DNA from: Owenia fusiformis
Taxonomy: Eukaryota; Annelida; Polychaeta; Sabellida; Oweniidae
Assembly: GCA_903813345.2 (NCBI GenBank)
Contig: CAIIXF020000009.1
Location: 8,798,030-8,862,029 of the forward strand
Reading direction: 5' to 3'
DNA length: 64,000 bases
The notes below the pieces were generated by a model. It had not been told where the DNA came from and did no database searches. It was given only the letters and a program-made list of their open reading frames with translations. The translations under genes were made by a program, and so were the position numbers. Position 1 is the first letter of the stretch, and each line of letters begins with the position of its first letter. Positions 12,901-24,083 of the stretch are shown here, piece after piece.

Positions 12901-14116
12901 GTTATACTGTCACGTCAAAAGGAATAAAAAATTGAAAATATGAAATAATTAATCAACAAATACCATTTTGTGTAGCTATAAGAAGTTGGCTCAAAAATAC
13001 ATTATACGATACTAAATTACTATGAGTACATTCCAGATTTAATTGATGTATATTGCACAGTGTCCCATTTCACATTTTCTCAAAATATTGTCCTTTGCAT
13101 GTTATGTACTTTTGATGCCTGTCAGGTCAAAGACTCTTGGTAATTTCTTCCACTGTGACTTGTGATGTTTTTGTCTCCCATGTTTGGAGTTGTCATCCAG
13201 GGTCCAATCATCTCTTTTAAATCTCTTCTGCCACCTCATAAATGTAGTTCTATCTGGTATATACTCCTTATATACTTTTTTCATGGTAACATAAGTTTTG
13301 TGTGGCTTTGAGTCCGAGTGAAGTTTGAAATTAGGCCACCAAACGCGAGGCCTTCTGTTATCAGGTGAGAATTGTTACCATTTTTGCAATTTCTTGACCG
13401 TGACTGTATTTGAATTTGTGACCATTGAACTGTGGTATTATGACATATCACAGTGCTAAATGTAATTATTTGTACTTGGTTAACATCATGCTGAATAAAT
13501 TCAACAATTTCCCAAACATTTTGATCATTTAAAAGAAAGAAATAATAATTAAATAACACTTTGTATCTTTCCATAATTAGAAAAATTGGTACCTGCCCCG
13601 CCCACCCCTACCCCCAGCAACCATATTAAGACTTAATACAAACGTCTGATGCTAAAACTTCAGGATATTATAGATAAAACTTCAATTGTTATATACACAA
13701 AATTTCAGCTGAATTGAAGTATACTAAAGAAAGTTAGACCATATAGTGCATTACTTCTGGGACAACCCTCGTACATGTATCACACCTACCAATTGTTGAA
13801 AAATGTAGTGATATATGTTCGACCATGTTGATATAAAGTTGATATTCATGTGTATTATGGTCTCTATGCTATTTCATATGTTTCCACTTCTCAGTCCCAT
13901 ACTATTTACATAGATAACCATTATATATATATTTATAGATTTTTAAAGATGTTATGGGTACATCTTTGTATATCAAATGTTCTTTAGATAGCAGCGAGGT
14001 ATCCCGATGACCCAAAGAAGTTGAAAAGCAATTTCTTTAAACTGGAGACTATGGAAGGCCTGATGGAGAGATTTAATGATATATTGGCAACAGTATGCGG
14101 TAGCAGTTCAGCCTAA
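3951..14116 (+). CDS. Gene B: secreted protein with two vWA domains (PTMP1-like architecture)
   Basis: Eight coding exons: 3951-4014, 4650-4801, 4939-5084, 10952-11274, 11567-11797, 11983-12201, 12448-12590, 13988-14116 (1407 nt, 468 aa plus stop). Exon 1 encodes a signal peptide (MLFGLFTFAILAPVITIGQ). vWA1 begins DVVFVLQTSCNLD, where the DxSxS metal motif is degenerate, and includes VVVLSDGVSFD. A Pro/Thr linker (PPPTEAPI) precedes vWA2, which starts LDVVYVIDRSKS with an intact DRSKS, then GTYTHKAL and ILITDG. Cysteines near domain edges could pair. Every exon has a counterpart in genes C and D with identical phases. The donor of intron 4 is GC (ATAG|gcaagt, 11275), whereas C and D use GT there. 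Intron 3 (5.9 kb) carries an antisense LINE, and intron 7 carries a mariner relic. AATAAA is at 14138-14143. Architecture matches mussel byssal PTMP1 as I remember it. Collagen or matrix binding is inferred. Confidence 0.86.
5829..8672 (-). CDS. LINE endonuclease-reverse transcriptase
   Basis: A 947-residue open frame. The N-terminal third is an APE-type endonuclease: Glu in IIGCETHLD (about residue 33), the LCGDFNLPDIDW motif, and the terminal SDHEAVL motif. The reverse transcriptase follows with the usual order: NYRPVSLTSV, LDFSKAFDTVAHERLL, SGVPQGTVLGPLCFLVYIND and the catalytic FADDSLLF box. A C-terminal stretch with repeated Arg/Trp follows (QRRAARFV, LQWEPLKERR). No internal stop is present, so the enzyme frame looks intact and the insertion fairly young. 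The annotated ATG is probably not the true start, because the frame upstream (about 8672-8790) also reads as an acidic Ser-rich linker followed by a basic KRR motif. Role: nicks target DNA and copies the element RNA at the nick. Confidence 0.92.
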   Translation of the reverse strand: MSINFRSLISHEKQLHLQQLIETHKPDVIIGCETHLDNTIDSKWIFGQDYLSPPPYRKDRKKGAGGVLIAVKSDFISVEYEATADCEIIWSKASLSNGDILFGSFYRQPNNDTGALDSLQTSLDKLYANGNTHMKNIFLCGDFNLPDIDWENGTIRPNSQYSNDLNEKMITITDDHGLTQLVKEPTRQNNILDLVFTTCPNLAERISVVPGMSDHEAVLCDINLKMKIQKKKPRKVHIYKQAEWTGLKETLRSKFSEFKENCESRSVEDNWSSFKSTLISSINEHIPSKTLSGKFKVPWITTRILRMIRQKQRRYNVAKRSNEPHHWHKYKSLRKLIHSEIRKEHQRYINDLLDIDESEIINENVQHKGITKRFWSYIKSKRKDASGISVLRNKDGDEITDASQKANILNDQYNSVFTDEDATLPTMVPSQIPEMPNIKISTKGIHKLLTGLNPSKATGPDLIPTRVLKECSDSISPFLQIIFQQSIDEGLVPLDWKHANVTAIYKKGRRDEAVNYRPVSLTSVPCKIMEHIIFHHVMAHFDLYEILVKFQHGFRSKHSCETQLVNTIENIARALDNNKQTDMLVLDFSKAFDTVAHERLLLKLDYYGIRNNNLNWFRSWLVGRSQQVVLDGESSSKTPVKSGVPQGTVLGPLCFLVYINDMGNNLSSSASLKLFADDSLLFMTVESKQDALTLQENLDKLVSWASTWQMKFHPSKCYVLNIHKGKSPIMHNYTMLGENLKSVTHIPYLGIDITNNLRWTTHIQTIVSKANKVLGFLRRNLHQCPEKVKAQAYKSLVRPNLEYASSAWDPYRQKDIDMLEQVQRRAARFVTKCHSREPGCVTKALQDLQWEPLKERREAARVFLFYKGKQNLAAIDVPPYFRQQINTNTRLYHPSKFIQPSARTDAYKFSYFPRTIAKWNTLPGDILDCDSLSSFKSSYYAYVNNCN
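8648..9298 (-). CDS. LINE upstream frame: PHD finger with 2A-like NPGP motif
   Basis: A 216-residue frame. Residues 1-40 include hydrophobic stretches. Residues 86-95 read SGDIHPNPGP, resembling the ribosome-skipping 2A motif ending NPGP that is known from several invertebrate LINEs. Residues 100-151 form a C4HC3 PHD-type zinc finger (CGMC, CDEC, H, C, then WICPGC). After about residue 168 the translation becomes low-complexity and His-rich, while another frame continues sensibly into the RT frame, so a frameshift probably lies near 8795. Known PHD-bearing LINE proteins are thought to aid RNA handling or targeting. Here that is inference. Confidence 0.75.
   Translation of the reverse strand: MREFSYFQLTGFTYLFVMGFQGYGLLLLCFVFAVQSFFCDHGNHLPSTESYTQLMQLRRFHKIVGSRGILHKKSSTPLLFLCLILSGDIHPNPGPVKFPCGMCHKAVAKNHRALECDECGTWVHIKCGNVSPAEYNVFLEAGSFTWICPGCALPNFSNSFFNDSTLSHSSVTNPSALSLILTIRHHHLILPNQNHRGRLHERGETRFASCLSTSAV
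9415..9583. repeat. Foldback (MITE-like) element in intron 3 of gene B
   Basis: Two inverted arms of about 50 bp flank a central AT-rich loop. The left arm starts ctcaatattaaaattgtac and contains aggttgattttaaaaaagtt. The right arm ends with aactataatattgag and contains ctaaaatcaacc. It has no coding capacity. It sits just upstream of the LINE 5' end. Confidence 0.75.
10268..10862. repeat. Inverted-repeat element in intron 3 of gene B
   Basis: A block at about 10275-10335 (with aaaaccagtgatgactgcat) is inverted at about 10805-10860 (with atgcagtcatcactggtttt). The interior (about 10490-10700) is related, in opposite orientation, to about 45720-45860, both carrying a ccaagttttagacatt-like string. 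This looks like a non-autonomous DNA element. Its exact ends and target duplication were not determined. Confidence 0.5.
12715..13771 (-). mobile_element. Mariner-like element, decayed, in intron 7 of gene B
   Basis: Terminal inverted repeats read gggttgtcccagaagtaatg at both ends, flanked by TA, the target of Tc1/mariner elements. On the minus strand about 13284-13150 encodes a helix-turn-helix-like stretch (RWQKRFKRDDWTLDD), reminiscent of the second DNA-binding motif of mariner transposases. No full transposase frame survives. At 1057 bp the copy is shorter than an autonomous element and probably has an internal deletion. Confidence 0.8.
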
Positions 14117-14137
14117 TATGATGTAGTATTATGTAAA

Positions 14138-14143
14138 AATAAA
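14138..14143 (+). terminator. Gene B polyadenylation signal
   Basis: AATAAA lies 22 nt after the gene B stop codon. The spacing is similar in genes A and C. Confidence 0.7.
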
Positions 14144-15625
14144 GATTAATTTGATGAAACTGTATTTTGTTCGTAATATGATTTCAAAACTCTTCATACA
14201 AGCTCATATCATGGCAGGTATATAAGGCAATCGGGGACGATAACTTCATAGTTTGATATTTAAAACGAACTAAAAGCTCTAAAAAGCAAGCCCAATGTCC
14301 TGTTCAAAACATTTAGATATGCAGGATAAAGACATTTGCATCCCCATGTTTTGTCAATGTCGCCCTTGCTAAGGTCCTCTTTTTCTCAGAGCACAAGTTG
14401 ATCGAGTCTTAACGAGTACATTCATGTCGGAGATTAGCCTATTACTAGAATCCATTTTCAATATTCAGAATAAAGGTTCTTAAACAAGACATTAAAGCAA
14501 CTAAGGTCTTCTTGAAATCTTTGGTTAATTTCTTTTAGCCCCGCATGTGAATTCTAATTTATGTATAGGAACTACTAAAGTAGAACATTGAGAAGTTTTG
14601 GAAAAGAAAGAAGATGCCGATATTCTGGATCTTAGACTCCTGCCATCGGTGGATCCGGATTGGGAAATATTGACATGCATTTTGAAAATGCTTCAACAGT
14701 TTACGCTTTCAATGCCTTCTTCATGATCATGCTCATTACTATCAGGCAATACAAAAAAAATGCATGTCATCTTTTCATAGCAATTAAAATGTTATTAGTT
14801 ATTTTATTAAAGAGTCGATTGATATTCAAAATACTGTTTGACGATCCACTTTTACATTAAGTTAAGGGCTGCATGCACAATTTTATATTCAAAGAGTATT
14901 TGCTATGTTTTTTACGTCATTGCAAAATTACCCGTGACGTTTCAAAAATTACTACGATGCGGATTTGTTCCCGATTTTTACTCATCAAACGCAATAATCC
15001 GACCACCCATTCCACAAAACATGATTGTTCATACAGGTATGTTCTCCACTTTTGTTGAACAGATACAAACCAATAGTAAAACCATGTCCCTTTCGGCTTA
15101 TTTTTGTCAAACATTTCAGGCAATTTGCGAAAACGTCATGACTGTATTCTCATGGGCTTTTAATTTGGCGGATAATTGTACCTTATCCCTTTTACCTTTT
15201 TGCCACATCATTATTTTGACAGCAAGTGGTGAAATACGTCTTTTGATGTCATGAACAAAAAATTGTTAATACACTATGATATCATACTTTTACCATGACG
15301 TATATCTGATGCCATTGCTTAATTCCCTGGTAATGGTATATATTTTTCTATTTAAGGAATGAACAATGATATGCCATTTAATATGGTGAAATTCAGCACG
15401 AGTTGGACATAATGTAGTACAAAGTACGAATCGTATATAGTGTAGAACTTCATCATATTGAATGTCCTATCATTATTTGATATGAGAAAATTGTTCAGAG
15501 AATTGGCGATTGAGGTCAATGAAATAACCAAACTTACTTTGCTGCTATTTTCGCTATTCCAATTTACACAATACCATACATGTACATGGATTCCTTAGAA
15601 AACACATTTGAGCTATGCTTTCAAT
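14144..15625. other. B-C convergent intergenic region
   Basis: This region lies between the 3' ends of genes B and C. I see a few short open frames (for example 14838-15254, 138 codons) with no recognisable motif and composition like the surrounding non-coding DNA. No clear repeat or RNA gene is visible. Confidence 0.4.
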
Positions 15626-15631
15626 TTTATT
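15626..15631 (-). terminator. Gene C polyadenylation signal
   Basis: On the minus strand AATAAA lies 19 nt past the gene C stop codon. Confidence 0.7.
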
Positions 15632-15650
15632 ATCACAAAAATACAAGCTA

Positions 15651-18600
15651 TTAGACTGTATTGCCGCTGCTGCACACTGTAGCCAGAATATCATCAAATC
15701 TCTGCATCATGCCATCCATTGTATCCAAAGTGAATAAATTAGTCTTCAATTTATTTGGCTCGTCCGGATATCTTGCAACGATCTGAAAAACAAAATGTCA
15801 TGTCGCATATAAATATACAGAGTGGGCCAAAAAACAAAACCCAAGTTTAAAGATAAGTATCATATGATATATGTTGACTCATGCCATGTATTATACATTT
15901 TAAAGATATGTGTGTTCAGATGTTATAAGCACAGAAGTGTTAAACAATCATATCCTCTGTATTTAATGCAAAGGGTGTCCCCAAGAAGTCAAATACAGGG
16001 TGTCAAATAAGTCCCGCCCCCTCCTCTTAACAGCCTAAACCAAGATGTATGGTACCAAGTGTGATATATCATCGGAAAGGTTTTCCAAAGTTATGTTGAT
16101 TGGCATATATCTGACACATGTCAATCAATCTCACAAATTTTTACATTGTATCAATCGAGGTGACCATAGGCCTAAAAACATGGCAATTTGACGTATTTGG
16201 CAGGATTTTAAGAATCTGGTATAAGAAAAGTCAAAGGACCTAAAGATGACTACATATGTATATGGCAATGAATTTAACCAATTCCTTGATAAGGATGGAT
16301 GTGTAGAAAATGGAGGTGCACGGAAATGGTGAAAATGTTTTTGTAACAAGTGGAATGCGAAAAAGATTAACTTTTTGACATATTTCTGAGGTCATATCAT
16401 TCTCATTTTGAAGCAATAAAATGGAATATCACGCTAGGTACCATCTATCTTTTTAGATCCATCTAAGTTTTAGCTGTAGCAGGGGGACGGGACTTATTTG
16501 ACACCCTGTATCGATTAACTATGTCAGTGATAAAGGAACATTCTTAAAATGTAGCCACAGATTTTTTAATAACAACAAATATCAGAAAATTTCAACCAAT
16601 TATAATTAGTTTGAAAAACGCTTAAGAGTTTCGCATCATCACCCATTTTCCATGTTTGATATTAAATTAGCTCTGCAGTGGTCGTCAATGAAGTAATTTA
16701 ATGCAGGTCATCTATTATGTCAAATCTCTCAGGAAGTAATTTTTAGCCACTAATTTGGAAATGGTTGGGAATGAATGGAAAGGGTTATTCTCATTTATTT
16801 GAATACAATTTTCGGGGCACGTGTTATTTTAATATATCAGTCTTCCAGTGTCTATTACAATTGGCCATTCCAATGTCTTACCCCCTAATACACTGATTTT
16901 GAAATGAATTTAGCTGTACTGTAGTTGACCTACTTTATCTTTGTCTGCTGTACCTAGGAGCTGATCCGAAAACTAACAAAAGAGGGGTCAAGTCTGAAAA
17001 ATCCTTTCGTACTCGCACGGAAAAGAATTAAGGTCAATTTCCTTGGTAATTTGGCCTTACATTTATAAACAAGGCCGAAAAGTCCCAGTAATGCCCAAAA
17101 AGTCCCACTTATTTGGGCCCTAAAATAATTTTGGCCCAATTACGTACCTCCTTGTTTGTCACATTCTTACTTGAATTTTCCTACCACCTCATATCAAACT
17201 AATTACTTCATTAATCTTTAAATTCTTAGAGAGAAGTTACAAAACGTTAAAAGCTTTACCAGATTTATTGTTCAGGACATTCATCAATTTCAAACATTCA
17301 ATTCGATCGAAGCAAGGATTCCGACTTTTTATTATGATGATTGCTTATCCTTAATAAACGTTATTTCGCAATTATTAGTATATCACAATATTACGCAACA
17401 ACATCCCTAATATGTACATGCACATGCCACAATTTAGAATTAAGCAAAACTTGCCATGTCGTTCCATTCTTTTAAACCGGCGTCTATCTTCGCTTGGCCT
17501 AATATCTGTTTTTTCTTATCACCTTGCAGTAATCTTTGAGCTGGCATGTTAGGTAGTCCTATTGTTATGATATCTGCCACTGATTTCAAACTTCCAGCTA
17601 AAACATGTTATATATTATGAAAATTGATGGTACACATGACTAGTGGTTAACATTTGAATTAAATCATATTTTATCAAATCAGCGACTAGCATAACTAGGG
17701 AAAGCAAAACTGCTACTATTGGTAAGTACCTGCTCTAACTGTCATGTGTGAAAATTTTCCTTGAGCCTTTGGATTTTTAGACAGATATGGCTTTATGTTC
17801 GTAACCCCATCCGTTATCAATATAATCAGGTTTGTAGCATCCTTTCTGTTATCACCGTTTGATAGGAACCATTTATTGGATTTAACATACTGCAATGCTT
17901 TATGGGTGTATGTTCCTATACCAGTGCTATTACTAATGGACTGTAGTTCTACAAGTAGAAACCTACTAAAATAACATATGAAATGGTAAAAGAAAGTACA
18001 AGGATTGAGAACATATACATCAAATACAATATAATTGGTTTTATTGCATGCTATATAATTGTAGAATTAAATATATGCATGGATCACGAACCTCTCCTTT
18101 GAAGATTTATTCTTTCATGTACATGCATATACATAGAGAAACACATTACATGGAAGAGCTGTGTTCTTTTGTTTGGACTCAAACACAACAACAACAACAA
18201 GTTTGAGATCACCTAGCCATAACTTTTTCCAAGGAGGATTGGCTCCCAGAGAGCAACATCGATATTCTGTCCCATAAATGTGCATGTCGGGATACAAAAT
18301 TCGAATTCAAACAGTCGCCATTTTGTACACTTCGACTCTTGAGTCGTGAATTTTGGTAAAAATTCCAAAACTCACAAGAAATGATCGAGATATTGGTTCA
18401 AATCTTTTGAACTGTTAATTTTGAATTCATAGTCTGTTACAATTTTAGAAAATAACGACATTTCATTGTTGAAAAATATCGAGTTTCGAGCTAATCTTCC
18501 TTGAAGATTCTCTTAAAAATTCTAAAAATTCATTTGAACCTTTACAAAGGAAGAAAGCACTGAACCTGGGCAAATGTGCTGTTATATCAAATGTTACCTT

Positions 18601-20761
18601 TTAAAATGGTGGCTGCATCCCTTTTTAGCCCATTTCCTTGGAGATATATTTCAGGAATCATTTGAATATTGTATGATATGGCTCCAATCCAGGAATCCGG
18701 AGAATCATTTAAAATCTTTTTGCTGAGTTCTACCAAGAAAGCTTTAACTTTATCAATATCCGCTGCAGCGATAGACTTAGATCGGTCAACTATATAGACA
18801 AGGTCTAATGTTGGAACACGACAAACTGCAATAATATAATACAATACGAATCTTTAATATAATTCAAAATACATTTCTAGATATTAAGCAGCCAAGTACA
18901 AGCTTCGTTTAGCTCTGTTCAGTCTACTGATCATTATTATACTTTTATTATATCATATATTATATCATACATGTTGACAATATATTGTTATTTAAGATAA
19001 TTATAGATATGGAGATATTATTGAACAAATAAGTAGGACTAGAAGTGACTACTTAGTTAACGAACGTGTACATAATGAAATTCCGGACGAGTGCTCTACC
19101 ACTGAGCTTCTGTTACGGGCAAGTTTATATAAGATTATAGTCAATGCCATCACTCCCTGAGAAAACGATTTAGCCTATGGAAGGTTCCTGGTACTTAACA
19201 CTACATCCCACATGTTTTGTTAGGTATGGAAAGAAGCCAATCGTTTAACTATGACATGATACATACCTATTGGTGGTTCTGTTATTGGTTCATCCTCAGG
19301 TGGACAGATAAACGAATCAATAGAGAACAATACATCCACAAACCGTTGTCTATAATCGGAATCGAAATCCATACGAACCAATGGCTTGTAGAGATTATAT
19401 TCTAAATCACCATATCTGTCATCATCGCTACCTTTAATGTATTCATAAAATTCAAATGTAGCAAACTGAACGTCCTTGATTTTTAGGTTCTCTATTGCTG
19501 TTTTTGTTTTTGTCAATGTTGCAGCCATATTGGTTTTCAGATCAAACGACACACCATCACTCAGTACCACCACAACTTTCCCCCTGTAAATCAAGGAAAG
19601 CAATGGTTATGAAACAGTGTTTCTTAGAATGAGAGGATAAACTTGTAATTCATAAGTACAGTGTAACAAGTGAAAGACACAATCATTCATAATGTGTGCA
19701 AACTTTCAGAATGGCTTTTACAGATTGAGAATCAGTCCCTATCTTTGGCTACCAAAACAAGGTCAATCTATGTGATCGATGAAACCCTCAATCATGAGAC
19801 AAATCTATATATGCCTGACATGTAAAAATAACCAGAACAACAAAATGGGGAAAACAGTTAAACCTCACCTATCATCCGAGAAATAATTATGTGTATCTAC
19901 GAGGTTCAAAGCATCTGCTGTTTTTGCTTTCATGTTGTTGGGGCAATTACTACCTCTTTTAAAGCCCTTCGCCAACTTCTTTGCAAATTTTGTCGGGGTT
20001 TGTTGTGATATTACCTCTGTAGCCATCTATAAAAAAATGTGTTTATATAATGATATACCAATTAGATATTCTAGTACACCTACCAATCTAAATGACCTGA
20101 TATTTTTACCAGGTATTTAACTTATAATAGTAAAAATGACATAATCATAAGCATGAATGTTGAATATCTGAGTACATCCACGAATCAAGAACTTAGTGTG
20201 TAGAGAAAAAGCAGATAAGCACTGTTTTGTTATGTGCCAGAATGGATATTCACGCATTAGACTCACCTCATCATATGTGATGAGAGCCATGGTAGAATTT
20301 TGATGACCTGACATAATGTTGGCTAAACCAAGCATAAATGCTTTACCGAGCTCAACTAGATCTCCATATAAGGGTGAATCAAGGTTACAGGATGTTTGCA
20401 ATACAAACACAACATCGCCACATAGTTTATCTGCAGTCAAAATAAATAATCAAATAATAATCAAAAACTACTGGTTTGGGCAATCACATTATGCAGTGCA
20501 AACTGTGGACATTATCTAAAGAATTATCTTGTACTGTGAATGAAAATTCACTATTATTACTTCAATTATAAGCTCTTTGTAAAGAGATGTAATGGAAATA
20601 TAAGTGTGACTTAATTGTAATAAGTTCTTACGTGACCTTTCATCTTGAGACATTGCGTCGCATTAAAGCAAATGAAAATAACACGCACGGTGCTTACCCT
20701 GTTTTTGTCCCGTGGTAATACCAGATGCTATAAATGTAAAAACAATCCAACCCCAAAACAT
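15651..20761 (-). CDS. Gene C: secreted protein with two vWA domains
   Basis: Eight coding exons on the minus strand: 20761-20698, 20430-20267, 20026-19869, 19583-19267, 18825-18598, 17948-17730, 17597-17455, 15782-15651 (1425 nt, 474 aa). Exon 1 is a signal peptide (MFWGWIVFTFIASGITTG). vWA1 starts DVVFVLQTSCNLD with a degenerate metal motif, and exon 2 is 12 nt longer than in B and D. The linker ends ICPPEDEPITEPPIG. vWA2 has an intact DRSKS, GTYTHKAL and ILITDGV. The C-terminus is ATVCSSGNTV, closest to gene A. Intron 7 starts with GC (GACATG|gcaagt, 17454) where A, B, D and E all have gtaa, a second independent GC-AG intron in the family. The gene converges on gene B. AATAAA is at 15631-15626. 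Function as for gene B, inferred. Confidence 0.86.
15996..16508. mobile_element. Mariner-like MITE in intron 7 of gene C
   Basis: Terminal inverted repeats cagggtgtcaaataagtccc and its complement are flanked by TA on both sides. The element is 513 bp with no transposase frame, so it is non-autonomous. Immediately to its left, about 15819-15995 begins with a related tacagagtgggcc end that lacks a partner, which may be a truncated relative. Confidence 0.8.
19085..19115 (-). repeat. tRNA-like A-box fragment, possible SINE head
   Basis: On the minus strand the string gctcagtggtagagcactcg matches the D-arm (internal promoter A box) of many tRNAs. No acceptor pairing, anticodon arm or GGTTCGANTCC B box follows, so it is not a functional tRNA. 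It is best read as a truncated tRNA-derived SINE inside intron 4 of gene C. Confidence 0.4.
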
Positions 20762-20770
20762 GTTTTGTTT

Positions 20771-22610
20771 CTGAAAAATAGAAATGATTAAAACTTACAT
20801 TTGATTTTAGCCTCTGAATTAAAATGTTATATTTCACAAACAGGAAATCAATATCAATAAATATGTCATCAATTATGACTAATGAGAAAGTAGAAACAGA
20901 CAAAGGGCATAATGTAATACAGAGTAAATTTCATGTTTTTATTTGTGTAAAGGAAACCTCATTAACATTTATCAGACAAATTGTCATTTTTGTGCTATGC
21001 TTCATGTCATTGTGCCCTATTCTGGTTTGTTCTACTGACTTTGCCTATGGTCGTGCATATGCAAACTAACAATAATTACTAACAATGACAGTGTAAAACA
21101 CAAGGAACTGCAAGATATTACAATAAACAATCCAAAACATCCCAATCATACATCAAAACGACCAGTGTCATATGTTAAATGACCATAAAAAAGATGTTCA
21201 TTATTTTTTTATGGCATTACTGGTGGTTATAATCGCAATTATTTTCCGTTAGTTTCTAAAATATAATTCTCAAGTATTCATTATCCAGGTATTTATTGTT
21301 TTATAATAAGCAAAGTGATATCAAACTATAAGTAAAATATTTGTATTGCAGTCATCTAGCTATAGAGGCTGTCGAAAACGAAACCATATCCAGAGAGAAA
21401 AATATGTGGGATGCGATATGTATGATTTGCATATAGTGAATAAACAATGAAGTCATATTAAAACAATCTACAGAAGTACAAGTTTAGGTGCTCTTTGAAT
21501 AAGATCATTTCTCATGGGAAATAATTTGGAAACCCATGTTGTGGTATTGCGTCATACTCTCTGTTTGAAAACACTATCATACCGAAAATTTTGAAAAATC
21601 AGACAAGTCGAATATTTATTCATTGTTTACATCTATTAATCTGTATTAAAATACATTGTTTTTTTCTTTTTTTATATATTGTACTCTGATTATGAAGTGA
21701 TTAATGTTTTAATTGATGTGTACATTACAAATGGGATGAAAGCCGTGTATACTTAAATATGTAAGCTAAAGTGCCAAAATGGTAAAGGCCAAGGGGGATT
21801 CAAAACAAAGATAAAAATGGAACATGTAAGCATAAAATTGGTCACCTCTGTGAGATATGGTGTCAAATAAATATATATTTAAATTTTGAATTGGGCTTAC
21901 ATCAGTAGACTTGACAAGTCAGTGTCTTTTAATTATATATTAATTTTCTTATCTCCGCTGGTTATAACTCAAGAACAGATACGTAATAAAATACCGACTT
22001 TGGCAAGGCTACATTGTATGATAGTAGAGAGCTTTCGATACAAGTTGTTTCGAAAACGTATACGTAAACTTGTACTTTAAGGGGTCTTGTCACACTTGGA
22101 TCATTTGAAATTGATTTTGATGAATTGTACCCAGTTGACATAAATAGTTTCCGAATTGTTTACTTTATTCATCAATCGGGATTTTGAGATTTTGAGCATG
22201 CGAATATGAATGATAGCTGGTACGAACACAATTAGAGCTCCGACATGGGAATTTTTGACATGCTATTTCGAATTTCTTAGTTCTCACAGAGTATTTGTTT
22301 GATCGTTCTTATTTTTTCACAACTTGCCAATGATACTCTTATGTTACTATATACACATTTTCAGTGATGAGAAAATACTTGTCAAAAAGTGGCTTATTTT
22401 TGTGACCCCCGATATAGTCATAATTCCATTTGGTTACATGCTTTTATATGATTCCCTGTTTGTGCCTTTGATTTAGATATGACGATTTTTAGAAGTACTT
22501 TTATTGCAGTACCTTCATTCATATGGTAGACCAGGGTCATAAAGTCATGTAATTTAACAAGTTTTAGTCAACTGGTATTGGTTTTTAATTTGACGAAAAT
22601 AGCAATGTGC
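20771..22610. other. Upstream region of gene C
   Basis: This is non-coding AT-rich sequence 5' of gene C. It must contain the gene C promoter and 5' non-coding exon, because an acceptor (tttcag) lies nine bases before the ATG, but I cannot place them. A short stretch near 22010-22080 (gagagctttcgatac) recurs near 55190-55250. Confidence 0.35.
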
Positions 22611-22730
22611 TAATAGTACAATAACGTCATTTCAAAGGGCAATATAGTGAAATATTGGACCAAAGGCTGCAGGCCCAAGGTCCAGTATTTCACTATTTTG
22701 CCCGCAGAAATGACGTTATTACTATTATTA
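22611..22730. repeat. Palindromic foldback element
   Basis: Arms of about 48 bp are inverted around a 17-bp loop. The left arm has ataacgtcatttc and gaaatattggacc. The right arm has ggtccagtatttc and gaaatgacgttat. It lies about 310 bp before the start of the segmental duplication. A solo gaaatgacgttattgtacta piece also precedes the second copy at 40136. Confidence 0.75.
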
Positions 22731-24083
22731 CCACCGTTAATGCCCAGGGCTGAAATAGCAAATTAGAAATAGAAAATCTTACGCACTGAACGATATCACT
22801 TTTCCCGGGAAACATAGCCGGGCGGATAATGTCATTATTGCCCGACTAAAGTCATTAACGCCCGACACAATATTGCTCACGTCAATATAGCAATTTAAAT
22901 GTCTTCTCAACTTCTAAAACCCCTAGAACAGGCCCTGCAAGGTGGTAATAATATTAATTAAGATATCGCCTAAGCCCTTCGTGTGAAATACCTAAAATAT
23001 ATGATATTATAAACATGTCTTAGCAAGTTATATGGCATTCTGTTATTGTACTCATATAATCATTTACCTTGATGATGATACCAAATACTCATTAAATGAA
23101 TAACAACATTTTTTCGAGGTACATTGATGAATTAAAGAAAATATATTATATGACAGAGTGGTAGTTGAATTATAAGTGCTATTGTCTAACATAATTTAAA
23201 AGAAAATATAAATAAACATTAAACTTACTTATTTATATGGCCTCTGTGTACTTGTCAATTTCTGAGCACTTCTGGAATACAGAATAAGTATATACAGTAT
23301 ATACTAAAATGTCATAAAAGCGCATGGGAAAATAAGGTCATTAAGATTAATAAACAATAATCATTTTTGTTTTTAATATCAGAGGAAATTTACAAGAAAG
23401 TAAGATTCCATAAAGATAAAATAGATGATAATGTTTTGTGTTCATTTTAATACTTAATGAGAAAATTCATTGAGATGAATAAGTCATTATTTTATCAGTT
23501 GTATCTGAAATTATATGCAAATATAAGCAAAGTCATCAATGGTTATCTAAAATGTGCAGTATTTAGTGCTTCATCATCATTTGATTAAGAATTAGGACTT
23601 AACACATCTGGCTGTAATGTAATTGTAGTTAGTATCAACTGGAAAAGGATTAACTAATTTGCTTCTTTATGAATCAAGGCACAAGGCATGTTTAATTATG
23701 TAAACATTAAATTGCATATTTCTTGAATCATTCATGTATGGATTTCAACTGGATAATACAAATGTGACACTTAACTTAATTTGCATTGGCGTGGGCATGC
23801 GTATTCCTAAATTCTAGACCCTGAGCGTGTTGCGCAACGTAGGTGATGGTATATCGGTAAGGTTATGACTTCTAGATGCGTGTTCTTGTATTTTATTCAA
23901 AATTACATACTAAAAGACCAATCACATATGAACGAATCCCCTTTGATAAATTGTCAATTCTGACAATTGGGAACGTAAACATGCGAACCGAAGCGCATCT
24001 TTGCGCATGCTTCCGAAGCCGTCTGAAGCTTTACGAAGGCATACTTATACATATGAACAAACCAGCGATGTACAACGTATATA

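Noticed and set aside
14838-15254. 138-codon open frame between genes B and C
   Set aside because: No motif, no splice-consistent extension, composition like the surrounding non-coding DNA.
19085-19115. Functional tRNA gene
   Set aside because: Only the D-arm is present; acceptor stem, anticodon arm and B box are missing.
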